This document shows positions 12,446 to 23,190 of a DNA stretch of 64,000 bases, one piece after another. The notes below the pieces were generated by a model. That model was not told the DNA's origin, searched no databases, and worked only from the letters and a program-made list of their open reading frames with translations. Source of the DNA: Cristatella mucedo (lineage: Eukaryota; Bryozoa; Phylactolaemata; Cristatellidae); the NCBI GenBank assembly GCA_009760855.2, contig WPIO01000064.1, forward strand, positions 213,501-277,500. Reading direction: 5' to 3'. A program made the position numbers and the translations under genes. Within the stretch, counting starts at the first letter, position 1. The number at the start of each line of letters is the position of its first letter.

Positions 12446-12624
12446 ACTTTCTTAGCTTTGCTGACTTGGTTAGAGTCTCTCAACGCTGGCATTGTGCTAG
12501 CTCTGTTCCACCCGAGTGCTTTAGAAAAAATTCAGGCTTATATTAGCATGACGACGAATGTAAAAATACTTTCCTAGTCGTGCAGACTAGGTTAGAGTCT
12601 CTCCGTGCGAGCATTGTGCTAGCT
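12446..12624. repeat. diverged direct repeat, two copies about 120 bases apart
   Basis: Two 57-base segments (12446-12502 and 12568-12624) both start ACTTTC, share GGTTAGAGTCTCTC and end GCATTGTGCTAGCT. They match at roughly three quarters of positions. They may be a local duplication or two ends of a small unrecognised element. Confidence 0.6.
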
Positions 12625-13029
12625 GCCTACGTGATCCTATAGCAACTTTTGATAACCTTGACCTCCAAATCATTCTTTCGAGGCTGTCTATGGATCACGG
12701 GGACTGAGCTACTGTGGTATATATCAAATCTCACTGGAATAATGCCGATATTAGATGTCAATGGCTAATGGATAGGTAGAGAGACGTCTTTGAAGTAAGG
12801 CCTGCTCCTTAGATCGGCTTTATGAGTCTGTTAGATCTCTTACTCCAGCCTACGTATCTAAATAGATTTTACATAAAAACTTACTTCGCTCAACTCTTGC
12901 TCTGTTCGATTATCTTTGTGCCTACGTTACTTCAAATAGTTTTGGAGACTCTGTTTTCAGCTAATCAGCACCAAATGCACGGTCCTGAATACTGAACAAC
13001 ATCGCGTCATCAGCAGATTTGATGAACTT

Positions 13030-14095
13030 GCTTTGATCACCGAAGCTTTCGAGCACCTCGAATTTTCTCAACTCCCTTGCTGCATGTATTGATGAAATTC
13101 GCACTTGGATGGTTTCAAATTTTCTTAAGCAAAAACTATGATCAAACTAACTTATTAGTAATGGGAAAACCCAGACTGATTAACAAATTAAAAGGCTAAC
13201 GCTCCAAATTGCCTCTGCCAGCATATCTCCTATTGAATCAGCTCGAAATCTAGGCGTCATGTTCTAAAGTGTCCTCTCGTTAGACGACCATGTCAGCTTC
13301 ACAATCAAGTCTGCATACTTTCAGATACATAAAATTGTTAAAATTTGGGCTTGTTTAGATAAGGATACCACGTAAAAGTTTTCCCATGCATTTGTGACAT
13401 CCCGTCTTGACTTCTGTAATTCGCTGCTTGCTGGCCCACCGGCAAGTGTAATCAGGGGTCTACAGCTGGTCCAAAACTTCGCTGCTAACCTTGTCTGTCG
13501 TGAGCTTCGCAGTTGCCACATCACACCACTTCTCGCCAACTGGCACTGGCTCCCAGTCAAGAAACGGATCGACTTCAAGGTTTTTTCGCACACTTTTAGG
13601 TCCCTTCATTCTTTGGCCCCATCCTATCTAACAGATCCCCGACCAGGCCAAGCATCGTACCACCTTATTTTCGGAATCCACCAGTTTACCAATACTTCGT
13701 ACAAACCTCAACTTCTTTGGAGACCGTGCATTTAGTTCGTATGCTCCCAAAGCCTGGAACTCACTCTCGACTTGCGTCAGAACATCACCTGACTTGACCA
13801 CATTTAAAAAGAACTTACAAACACACCTATCTAGGACAGCAATTAGTGGGTCCCTGTGATTCGTCCTTGATGTGCTTATGTACACTGACACTGTGCATGC
13901 TGCCTCTAACCACATTTGCATGCTGACGCTGTAGATGTCACCCACAACCATGTTATTAATGCTATTTATAAAGCATGATATTACTCACCATTCGATCGTG
14001 TTTGCTTCGCAGAGAATGTAAAGCACCAAGAAAGATATTGAGTTTTTTCGGTTCGCTTTATCAAGTGCATTATTATTATAATTATTAAAATCGAA
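13030..14095 (+). mobile_element. LINE-A, 5'-truncated sense copy
   Basis: This copy begins in the RT region (CTTTCGAGCACCTCGAATTTTCTCAACTC, split by decay), runs through 'LVxSARNLGVMF', 'TSRLDFCNSLLAGPPASVIRGLQLVQN' and 'NWHWLPVKKRIDFKV' type blocks, and reaches the LINE-A 3' untranslated region. It ends in a shortened stem-loop with AAGTGCATTATTATTATAATT at about 14070. The longest intact stretch is 113 codons (13394-13735). It is inactive. Confidence 0.85.
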
Positions 14096-14484
14096 ATCAA
14101 GCGAAGGTCTTCCTTTTTCTTGGATAATTTGCACCATCTGGGAGTTAGTTATACTTTATGCAAGTTCGCGTGTTCACAAGGTCTAAATATACATAAATAT
14201 ACATAAGGACTAAAGGCGGAGATTTTAATTAGAATAGCAGCCAAGTGAAATAATTCTTTCTTTTCCTTTGCACTTAGAGTTCTTAGCCTCGCATTATTCA
14301 GCCTCAGCTACAGACAAGTCTCCCAGCTTAATAGTATTTTTTAGTGTGTACTTTCATACGGTTTTATGGTTTTTTGTATAAAAAATGCATATTTTTGCCT
14401 TTTTAAAATATAATAACTCAATTGTGACTCGTTCTTGAGTGCTACATAAAAGGCTAACTACTGTATTGCTCACTAATCTCAAAG

Positions 14485-14570
14485 GTTGAACTGGCACACC
14501 CAGAGACGGTCGGCATTTCCATGGATTGCTTTAATTGGAAAGATCCAAGCACGAAATTGAAGCGAGAACG
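14485..14570 (+). CDS. cadherin-family gene, exon f (membrane-proximal domain, part 1)
   Basis: The exon enters at phase 0 after AATCTCAAAG and leaves two bases before GTAAGT. It encodes V-E-L-A-H-P-E-T-V-G-I-S-M and ends in K-L-K-R-E-R. It no longer has EC landmarks. With exons g and h it makes a compact segment between the last EC repeat and the membrane. I infer a MAD/SEA-like ferredoxin-type domain as in Cdh23 and Pcdh15. Confidence 0.7.
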
Positions 14571-14714
14571 GTAAGTTTCAACCAATAGCAACTGCTTTCG
14601 CATTATTCATGTCGTACATAATTCAGTTAGTACTGCTGCGAAAAAATATTATGCACGTTTATTTAAAAGGAGCTTAGCAAGTTATTTTATATTTGTGCTT
14701 GCTGTGGTGTACAG

Positions 14715-14789
14715 AGAACTTACTGAAGCTATCAAGCACAATGTCACCATTTACGATTTCGAACCGCCGACGGATCAAAAAGATTCATG
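14715..14789 (+). CDS. cadherin-family gene, exon g (membrane-proximal domain, part 2)
   Basis: This short exon keeps phase with both neighbours (2 in, 2 out). It encodes E-L-T-E-A-I-K-H-N-V-T-I-Y-D-F-E-P-P: a likely helix followed by a strand, and an N-V-T glycosylation site. The order helix, strand, acidic proline turn is what the MAD fold of Pcdh15-class cadherins shows. The acceptor is TGGTGTACAG and the donor GTAAGA. Confidence 0.7.
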
Positions 14790-14885
14790 GTAAGAGCATA
14801 ATACACCGTTGCTCTCTTGTGCTAGGCAGTGTTTTTGTGATGTGAGTCTATTAGGAAGTTTTTTTGATGATAATTCTGCCCTTAG

Positions 14886-14951
14886 CTTGCAGGCAATGAT
14901 CTACGCCGTCAACGGAGATGGTGTTTTGGTATCTACCAGCCAGCTAAAAGC
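14886..14951 (+). CDS. cadherin-family gene, exon h (membrane-proximal domain, part 3)
   Basis: The acceptor is TTCTGCCCTTAG at 14885. The next AG at 14892 would give an immediate stop, so the upstream one is chosen. The exon encodes C-L-Q-A-M-I-Y-A-V-N-G-D-G-V-L-V-S-T-S-Q-L. The pattern Y-A-V-x-G-x-x-V-S-x-x-x-L resembles the last strand and helix of MAD domains. Its phase matches exons g and i. Confidence 0.72.
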
Positions 14952-15290
14952 GTAAGTGACCGCATAAATGTTCGTTTCGTGACATCGTATGTGCACATGG
15001 AATATGTCCAACCATATATACGAGGCTCTAATGTTTTTTTATGGCCGCTAAGCAGACCTAGATACGTATCGTGAACGCTGCCAAAGTCATTATTAGTTTA
15101 GCTAGGTAAACTCCTTGGTGCATTACGAAAACGCAAACCCGGCACTCAAAACTGGCTCGCCTAACACTTGGCAAGCACTTTGCTTAAACAGTCGTGGCTG
15201 TCCTTGGGATGCTTTGAGTGGACAATGTTTCACTTACGCTGTCTGATGCCAATCCTTGACCTTCTTCATTTGAAAAAAGCTTTTTTGTAG

Positions 15291-15464
15291 CAATATAGGG
15301 GAGAAAAAGACCGAAATAGAAAAAATAACTGGCAGCTCAGCAAGATCTGCCGTGCCGTCGGCCGAAGCAGACGCCGCTAACCCGGCTGTTTACGCTCTTG
15401 CAGCAGTCGCTGCTGTTCTCTTTCTGACCACCATAGCGCTGGTGGTCAATATCCATAGAAGAAG
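15291..15464 (+). CDS. cadherin-family gene, exon i (transmembrane segment)
   Basis: This exon carries the only membrane span of the recovered protein. After a short polar stalk (rich in S, A and E) comes about 22 hydrophobic residues, A-V-Y-A-L-A-A-V-A-A-V-L-F-L-T-T-I-A-L-V-V, followed by the basic stop-transfer stretch H-R-R-R completed in the next exon. The N-terminal side is therefore outside and the C-terminal side cytoplasmic, as for single-pass cadherins. The acceptor is CTTTTTTGTAG and the donor GTAAGC. Phase 2 at both ends. Confidence 0.85.
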
Positions 15465-16162
15465 GTAAGCATTATGCCTATTTTATCTGATTTATCAGAT
15501 AACTATTTATCATCTTATTTGTGCTGGTGGTGATTCAGAGATTTGATTGCTCGTTTAGTGCCCTAGGTTACCTCAATCTCTCTATTTAGGTAAGCTAGCA
15601 ACTATCCCATGCACGAGAAGATATAAGCAAGGGTTTTTTGCCTTGGCTGCAGCAAGCTTAGAAAAGCATTCGAAGTACACAGGTTCATCCCTAAGCAAGC
15701 CTGAATGAGCACATTAGTGAAAGTTCAGGGCCTGGTTTTAGTTACAATTTTTCTCAGCGGGGTGCCCCAAATTAACGCACAGACACGCACAGACAGGCAA
15801 CAAGGAACTAAAGGACAAGCTCTAAGAGAGTCAGGAAGAGCCGAGCATATGGAATGCATATTTAGCTGGAAATTCAATGAGATGAAATAATTGCCGGCGG
15901 TAACAGAAGCCGGAAGTGAGGTCAAGACTTTCGCATCATGAGAAAGACCTGGATGGCCAGTCAACAGGCAATGTTAGCAGTTTGGGATGAAAGGCGGAAG
16001 GCGGCTGCTAGCCAGGAAGCCGGTAGCGCAGGAACACCTTGGAAGAAAATTGGTCGAATAAGAAACCTATAGCAAGCGAGTGAAGCCATTAAGATAATCT
16101 TGGCTTCAATTCCATGCCTGATAGGAGGCCAGTGAAGCTGATTTGGAAGTATGTGTTTATAC

Positions 16163-16325
16163 TTGTCTCTCCGTTAGTAGCTCCTCAAAGCCACAAAGAC
16201 TATGTGGGAGTTACGCGGGAAAGTTTAATAGGCCAATCACAGCCTAAGCGGCTTTAGGTACGCATTCGGTAGCCGAAAGACTTCATCTGGCTGTAAGACC
16301 AACAATAACATAGGTAAGTTCACTA
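16163..16325 (-). mobile_element. LINE-B 3' end fragment (antisense)
   Basis: The complement of the LINE-B 3' end is recognisable: CTCCGTTAGTAGCTCCTCAA, then the equivalent of GGGAGTTACGCGGGAAAGTT, CCTAAGCGGCTTTAGGTACG and CATTCGGTAGCCGAAAGAC. About 160 bases remain. Confidence 0.75.
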
Positions 16326-16829
16326 AAAAAAACCAGTGAGACGAAACTTGGAGGCGCGACTCTACACTGGACTCTGGACTGCAAAAGGACGTATTTCAGG
16401 ATCACAAAATCATCGATTGAGATAAGTAACAAAAGGGTACGGACCAAATACTTTGATTTAAGCATGCATCACATATCGCAGAATAATATTTAAATGTCAT
16501 TTGAATATTTTAATAGCAACAGCGATAATATTAATAACTGCGTGTTCCTTGTAATAGCGCCCTGAGAGAAATAATTCTCTTAAATTGTACGAACATCTTG
16601 AAGGAAGCATGTCAATTGGTAAGCCATAGCATGCACAGTGTTTTCTCAAATTAGCAATCCAAGGAAAATTTACAATGACCCAGCAAATACTATTTAAACG
16701 CTGTTATACTTCTTTTCAGATTCTTTTCGAATGGCATCCTACCAGGGGTGTTATGACGTCATTCAAGAGGAATTTTCGGGCTTCGGGGTCATAATAATAG
16801 TAGTACGAGCTGATTTAAATGCTTCTTTT

Positions 16830-16925
16830 TTATAGCGACAGAAGAGCCTTTACGGCTATCACAACCGCTTGCAGCAGCAATACAGGAACGCCCTTCGCAG
16901 GATTCGAAACCAGGACCACGGGACG
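16830..16925 (-). mobile_element. SINE2 (tRNA-derived) fragment
   Basis: Read on the - strand it has a B-box-like GGTTTCGAATCCTGC, then the body GGTTGTGATAGCCGTAAAGG and the tail CTCTTCTGTCGCTATAAAAA. It matches fragments at 33838, 26935 and 50190. The A-box end is lost. Confidence 0.7.
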
Positions 16926-17774
16926 GAGGTGGTGAAAAGCAACTGCCTTACCTAGTCTGCCCTAATTTATCACCTAAACTGGAGGAAAAATATCCACGGG
17001 ATTTGAGTATGACTAGAGGCGTGGCTAAATGGCTCAAGTATTAAGATTACATTTTTAACATTTAAATTCTGATTGAAAAGTAGTTTTCATAGATCGGGTG
17101 GAGCAAAAGAATAAATGGACACACAAGTGAATGAAACAGCCCGAATTAAATACGCATATTATTTAAGAATAAAATTCAGCATAAGCTTGAGAAAATCATG
17201 CAATGTATTAATTGCTCCACTATGGACAGGCAAGATTAACTGAATCTGTGAATCAGCCAACATCCATCTTCGGGTATTTCAGAATGGAAGTAAGTTAAGT
17301 TGGCTGTATTCTTGCAGAAAGCAATTAGTGCTGAACTAGGCCATTAGCAAAGAAGGCTATGCCCAGCCCAAGTACATCACCATATCTCTAAGAAATTTTT
17401 ACACAGTATTGCGGCGTAATTCTCACAAAAATCATATGTTCTTAGCTCTAGCCAGTTTCGTATATCTAGTTACATTAAAGTAAGAATTAATTTAATATAA
17501 TAAAAATAAGTTTATTTCCGATTCAAATTTTGTAGAGGACTATTATGATGTGTGCTTGTGAAATTGCTAAAGCTTGCATCCCTTTCATAAATCGCGACCA
17601 AGATCGGCATGAATAACTTGAGGAATGCTAGTGACCTAATCAGAGAACGACACTACAAATTTAGTTTAGTATTTCAAATTGATTAATCATTGTATGTAAA
17701 GACAGTCTCATTTTTGAATGATGTATGTTGGCCCACCAGTAATCAATAAAAAAAATTCTTGCTTTCGTTTTAAG

Positions 17775-17858
17775 GAGCTTGTTTAGAAAAGCTCCAACTG
17801 GAAGTGAGCACAGTAATGGAAGACCAATTGCAATGGGCCAGCAAACCAGCACAGTGAG
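17775..17858 (+). CDS. cadherin-family gene, exon j (start of cytoplasmic tail)
   Basis: The exon joins the transmembrane exon in phase (AG|G) and leaves two bases before GTACGT. It encodes R-S-L-F-R-K-A-P-T-G-S-E-H-S-N-G-R-P and then M-G-Q-Q-T-S-T-V, a polar basic juxtamembrane segment. No catenin-binding motif of classical cadherins is visible. The acceptor is TTTCGTTTTAAG. Confidence 0.72.
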
Positions 17859-18794
17859 GTACGTTTACGAACGACTGGAAGCGGGCAACTTTTCTACTAT
17901 AATAATTTGCGTCGAAACCAAGATATTCATGACCATGATTTCTTCAACAAATTTTATGCATTTTTCTTTGGCTCGCGGTATTACGTTTAATGTCAAAACA
18001 TCATAACTATCAAGCTGTTTCGTGTCCTTGTAGATAGTATTTGACGAGGTTTAACCTACTGTAATACCAGCAAGAGAACCAATTCATAGCTAGGGATTAA
18101 CAAACTAAAACTTACCATTCAACCATTCATCCGAATGAGCGGTACTGTACCGCTTAGGTAGTTTCTTAAATAACAGGGTCGTAAAACGCTTCCTGAGATT
18201 TCATAAACTTCTTTCAGGTTACCCGACGCTTTGCCATACCCCGGTAGAATCTGGAGGGGGACTGCTAAAACGGCTTAAGCTGTCTATAAAAAATTCACTT
18301 CATTTTCTCTAGTTTGATAATTCGTATGCCTGGTTTTCAGAACTATAAACTGACGTTGTCCTAATGTTTTTATAATGAGCTTAAAACTATTTTCAGTTGT
18401 TACAGATTCTTTCTTCAAAACGCCGCAATAGCTTAACCAGCTAAAAGGAACATAGCAGACTCGCTGCTCAGTTCGCACGGGCTTGCTGCTGCTTCACTAT
18501 TAGGACTATTAAGAACAAAATGCGTGATGCTTAGTTGAGAATATATTTTAAATCGCCGCGGCTTGTTAAAAAAGGATAGATATTCAGCAGGCTACTTAGG
18601 CTTACAGTCGTCCATCGCTGCTTCAGGTTTCGACTTTCTTGGCTTTACTCTATCTTGATTTTGCAAGCGTACTAATTAAAAAGTTGATCGAGATAGTGAA
18701 AGTGATATAGCATACTCTCAGTTGCAGAGTCAATTATACCCACTTGTAATATTATCACAATTAAAATTACTGTACGCATTGACTGTGATAATAT

Positions 18795-20765
18795 ATTTAA
18801 AAATAATAAATTTAATATGAAGTCTATGAGAATTCAATCCCATTCTAGGCACTTCATATTTGCTGCAAATGAAGTACGATCTAGTGATTAGTGGTAGAAT
18901 GCTAAATGACAGCAAGCATAACATGGTTAGGGGTGGTATGCTAAGGATCAGGATGCAAGCATGGTCAGTGGAAGCAGCATGCACAGTGTCAGCACGCAAA
19001 AGCAAGAAAAGCACGAATTGCAAAGATGCACTACATGCTGCGATAAATTGATGCATTTTAGTTTCTTTTTAAATATGGTAACTTCAGGAGATGTAGTGAC
19101 GCAAGTCGGAAGTGAATTCCTGGCTTCGGGAGCGTGCGTACTAAAGGCTCGGTCTCCAACGGTTTTGAGGTTCATTCCAGGTATAGCTGAACGATTAGAT
19201 TCTCAAAAGCGAGTGGTGCGATGCTTAACTGGTGGCTCAGTAGATCTAATAGGTAGGCTGGAGCCGAAGAATGAATAGATCTAAATGTGAGTGTCAGAAT
19301 CTTTAAATAAACGGGTTTCTTGATGAGAACCCAGTGCAAGTCAGCGAGCAGTGGTGTGCTGTGGCAATTGCAAAGCTCGCGACATACAAGCCCATCTGCA
19401 GGGTTTTGCACAAACAGGAAGTGCTTGATCGTATAGGCCAGTAGAGGAGCGAGCGGTGAGTTACATAAATCGAGACGGGATATCACAAATGCATGGATCA
19501 ATATAGATGCATACCCCTGTCTAAGCAAGCCAGAATTGTATCTATGTTATGATAGTGAAAGTAGAAAGATTTGACTGTGGAGCTGATGCGGTCGTTCAAT
19601 GAAAGGTCAATTTGGAACACTGCGCCTAGATTTCGGGCATAATCAACAGGAGATGTGCTGGCAGAGCCGATTGTGAGTGTTAACCTTTCCAATTTTTGCA
19701 TTACACTTGGTTAGCCAATAACTAGTAAGTTGTATATATCAATTCGGGCTTGTTTAGATAAGGGTACCACATCCAAGTTGGTCCATGCATTCGTGACGTC
19801 CCGTCTCGACTTCTGCAACTCACTGCTTACTGGCCTACCAGCATGTGCGATCAGGCGATTGCAGCTGGTGCAAAACTCGGCAGCTAGACTTGCCTGCCGT
19901 GAGCGTCGCAGTTGCCACATTACTCTACTTCTCGCCGACCTGCACTGGCTACCAGTCAAGCAGCGGATTGACTTCAAGGTTTTGTCGCTCACTTTTAGGT
20001 CCCTTCATTCTATGGGTCCTACCTATCTCTCAGATATACTCCCCCATCAGGCCAAGCATCGTACCACTCGCTTTTCGGAATCCAACAGTCTAGAAATACC
20101 TCGTACAAACCTTAAATCCTTTGGAGACAGTGCATTTAGTTCGTATGCTCCCAAAGCCTGGAACTCCCTCCCGACCTGTGTCAGAACATCCCCTGACCTG
20201 ACCACATTTAAAAGGAACCTAAAAACACACGTATTTAGGACAGCATTTAGTGGGTCCCTGTGATTCGTCCTTGATGTGCTTATGCGTGCTGACACTGTGC
20301 ATGCTGCCACTAACCACATTCGCATGCTGACCCTGTGCATGTCACCCTTAACCATATTATTAATTTCGTTTGTTTTTCAAGCATGATTTTACTTGCCATT
20401 CAATTGCATTTCACTTTACAGCAAATGTAAAGCGCCTATAGAGAGATTAAGTTCTCTGAGGGTGCTTTATCAAGTGAATTATTATTATTATTATAATTAT
20501 CATCCTTTAATTTAATAAAGCTGGCTACCGTTTTTTTTATGAATGTCAGTAAGACATACGGTATGGGACTTGACAGAAATCGCCGTTCTGGAGGGCCGGG
20601 AGGGATCGAAGCAAGGGTACAACTGAGTGTCATCTGCATAAAAGTGAAACCTTAGATAGTGCTTAGCTATCAATAGGCTCGGGGGGAGAGTGTAAACCGT
20701 TAAAGGAACGAGACCAAGCAAATATCTATGAGGTAGCCTATACTTCAGAGGTTCATTGAACTACA
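18795..20765 (-). mobile_element. LINE-A antisense copy, split by a nested sense LINE-A
   Basis: The 3' half occupies 18795-19728 and the 5' half 20500-20765. On the - strand the 5' half carries the RT blocks [23 protein letters not shown] (intact YADD) and A-S-F-I-K-L-K-D-D-N. The 3' half resumes exactly there with T-K-L-L-V-I-G and S-V-M-Q-K-L-E-R-L. The 3' end at 18795-18850 has the decayed stem-loop. The host copy was therefore one element before the second LINE-A inserted at 19729-20499. Confidence 0.82.
19729..20499 (+). mobile_element. LINE-A sense copy nested in antisense LINE-A
   Basis: This 5'-truncated element starts at R-A-C-L-D-K-G-T and is open for 177 codons (19730-20263) through the LINE-A C-terminal domain: T-S-R-L-D-F-C-N-S-L-L, D-L-H-W-L-P-V-K-Q-R-I-D, P-K-A-W-N-S-L-P-T-C-V and the terminal F-S-G-S-L with stop. 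The 3' untranslated region, a stem-loop (AAAGCGCC...GGTGCTTT) and ATTATTATTATTATAATTAT follow. It is one of the better-preserved C-terminal regions and lies within another LINE-A in the opposite direction. Confidence 0.88.
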
Positions 20766-20824
20766 TATATCCATTAACATAAATACTGTGGAATCTCAAA
20801 GCGAGATAATAAGAATAATATTAT

Positions 20825-22310
20825 TATTAATACTAGTAAGTTTGATATAGCTCCGTTGAAGAACTTAATCTCTTTCTGGGCACTTTACACTTGCTGCAAA
20901 AGAAGCTCGTTTGAATAGTTAGTCTTTGCATGCACAAGAAATAACAAGATTAACATGGTTATAGGTGACATGCACGGGGTCAGAATGCAAGTGTGGTTAG
21001 TGGCAGTATGCACAGTATCAGCACCCGAACGCCCATAAAAGACGAATCACATGACCCACTACATGATGTGGCAATTAGATGCGTTTTTAATTTATTTTTA
21101 AATGTGGTTAAATCAGAGAATGTCTTGATGCAAACCGGGAGTGATTTTGAGGCTTTAGGGGCATACGAACTGAATGCACGGTCTCCAAACAATTTGAGGT
21201 TCGTACGAGGTATATACGATTAGATTCCGAAAAGTGTGTGGTACGATGCTTAGCCTGTAGAGGGAGTATGTTCGATAGGTATGCTGAATACAAAGAATGA
21301 AATAAGACCTGGACCTTTGCTATACATTGCCATTGATGCCCATGTGAGATGAGAAGTGCTCAAGTAAGAATTTGTGATCTATAGTATCAAATCTGCCAAA
21401 AGATCGAGCAAAACAAGCAGAGAGACTCTACCTAAGTCATCCTTTCCAAGTAGGTCTTTATCAACCGAAGAAATCCTGACTCTTTGGAGAGATTACGTGT
21501 AAAAACAGACCGTAACTTACTACCAAGGTTTGAAGTTTCTAAATATGAGTTCCGCTGGTCTGCCAAGACCAGTTATAGTGTCTTTCACAGCAATGGTAGA
21601 AAGAAGACTGCATGGAAAATCTTCAAGCTCTTTTGGTCTAGAGTTGCTTTCTGGATTATGTTCGTAATTATTTTGTTTTGAAAGATGCCCTGCCATGACC
21701 TGAGGCAAACGACATATTAATTATGTTAGTTTTGCATCGCACCAGCAGATTTTTGCATTGCAGAAGCAGGACAATTGGAATGGGGTCCAGAGGACTAGTT
21801 GTCTTCTTTGATTGGGATTCGAACTTCAGAACGAGGTTATAAGTGATCCCCTTTAATGTAGTTATTAGGTTGCTGCTAGCAATGCTGTCACCTAGGCACT
21901 GACTACCTGATCATGTCTATCGTCGTGACATAGAAGTTAGAGAAGCGATCAGCTAGATCATTACAAGAATCGCTAGATAAGGAACTCGCCTGGGGGTGGT
22001 TGTTGAGATGGTTGATCGTGGCCATCAGCATTTTTAGATTGAGCATTTGTGAATCAACAATGTTTCTATATAAGCCAGGGTTGGTCTTTTATAAGATCGA
22101 TTAGTACGGTTTACAATAGTCCTCGCTGGCCTGTCGATGTACAGTCTGTCCTGATCTTGTGCATGCATTTTTTAGCTTGGGTTTAGTAGGCCTAGCAAGT
22201 TTATTGCATGAGGTAAACCATAGATCCTCGGGGTGAGGGCGCACAGTGGGCTTAGTCAGAGGTGAAAACTCGTCGAGCATATCAGCTAGTACCGTTTTGT
22301 AGCTTCGTAG
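20825..22310 (-). mobile_element. LINE-A antisense copy with internal deletion
   Basis: The 3' part (20825-21300) gives the antisense tail, stem-loop and C-terminal region. At about 21300 the - strand frame jumps to an upstream RT block, F-D-T-I-D-H-K-F-L-L-E-H-F, and then to the linker between endonuclease and RT (L-A-D-M-L-D-E-F and V-R-P-H-P-E-D-L-W-F-T, near 22200). The central RT, including the YADD region, is deleted. It is the only LINE-A copy here that reaches so far 5'. Confidence 0.75.
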
Positions 22311-23050
22311 GCACTACGGTGAGAAAACAAGCAAATAAGTTTTTTAAAAGGTCTTTGCTATATTTGTTTCCGTAGAAAATGCTCGCGAGAAATTTGATTT
22401 TTGGAGGATAATTCTGAAACGAATAAAAGCTTGTAAGGCTTGTTAATTATGCATTCGGGCATCCCTTTGAAAAGTCTTCAGAGTTAGGTGCAGCCGCTCC
22501 ACCGCACCTTGCGTGTGGGCAAGAACTTTGTTCCGAAAAACTTGGTGTCGCGAAACCAACCCAATCAGAAGTTGCTTTTTACTGATTGGTTATCCTCGTG
22601 TAATTATGGTACGATAATGATAATATGATATTGTTAATGCGCATTGTGTTTCACTTCCACTTTATTCGCGTAATATATCGGGTAATAAGAATTTAATGGT
22701 GACTAAAGAAATGTTATTTCACCATGTATATCGTGCTATAATATTGTTACAAACCTAATTTATAGGCTCGTGAACAGGTTTTCTATTCGATTTATAAAGA
22801 AACAATCCTACTTCGCGGAAATGCATCTATAGTGGTAGAGTCTGGAACTGAGTAACTGAGATAAACCATGGACGACTGTATATAATGCATGGGTATTTCT
22901 AGATTGTGTCAAACAACAGTTAAAGAGTCTTTAGCCGAAGATTGGAAAGTAGCTAATGGACAGTGCGGGCGTAAAAAATGGAAACAACAGAAGAGACTTT
23001 GAATTGTTCATGCAGTTGTCTGATAGATAGTGAAATTGCATAAGAAAGAT

Positions 23051-23190
23051 CCTGTTTGGTCCAGTGGTTAAGGTGCTCGCACCGACCAAGGTCTGGCCGA
23101 TGTTGTGGGCTCGAGCTCCGTGGCATATACGAAGCTCCTGATACAGATTCAGTTCTCTTATTGCGCTATTCAATGAGTTGTAATACATTT
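23051..23190 (+). mobile_element. SINE1 (tRNA head, L2-like tail)
   Basis: The head has TGGTTAAGGTGCTCGC (A-box like) and GGGCTCGAGCTCC (B-box like). It then passes through GTGGCATATACGAAGCTCCT to the tail TTCTCTTATTGCGCTATTCA. Order and spacing match the copies at 32147, 37172 and 49661. Confidence 0.8.

Larger units (their letters stand above)
11866..14484 (+). other. cadherin intron with direct repeat and LINE-A
   Basis: This 2.6 kb intron contains a diverged 57-base direct repeat (12446-12502 and 12568-12624) and a sense LINE-A copy (about 13030-14095). The remaining sequence is AT-rich and unrecognised. Confidence 0.5.
15465..17774 (+). other. cadherin intron with repeat fragments
   Basis: This intron of 2.3 kb separates the membrane-span exon from the first tail exon. 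It holds a LINE-B 3' fragment (16163-16325), a SINE1 tail scrap near 16548-16590 (TAGCGCCCTGAGAGAAATAA) and a SINE2 copy (16830-16925). A stretch at about 15990-16160 may be another LINE remnant because it has GGCCAGTGAAGCTG as at 29890. Confidence 0.5.

Noticed and set aside
14892-14951. Acceptor at TTGCAG (14892) for cadherin exon h
   Set aside because: It gives an immediate in-frame TGA. The upstream CCCTTAG at 14885 keeps phase with both neighbours.
16835-16930. A cadherin tail exon after the membrane exon
   Set aside because: TTTTTTATAG looks like an acceptor, but the sequence is an antisense SINE2. The exon at 17775 fits in phase.
19730-20263. A host gene encoding 177 residues
   Set aside because: It is the C-terminal domain of LINE-A, repeated at least six times in the window.
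23051-23130. tRNA gene
   Set aside because: A- and B-box-like blocks are present, but the arms do not close as a cloverleaf and the sequence continues into a SINE tail. The same applies to 49661, 50190 and 26935.
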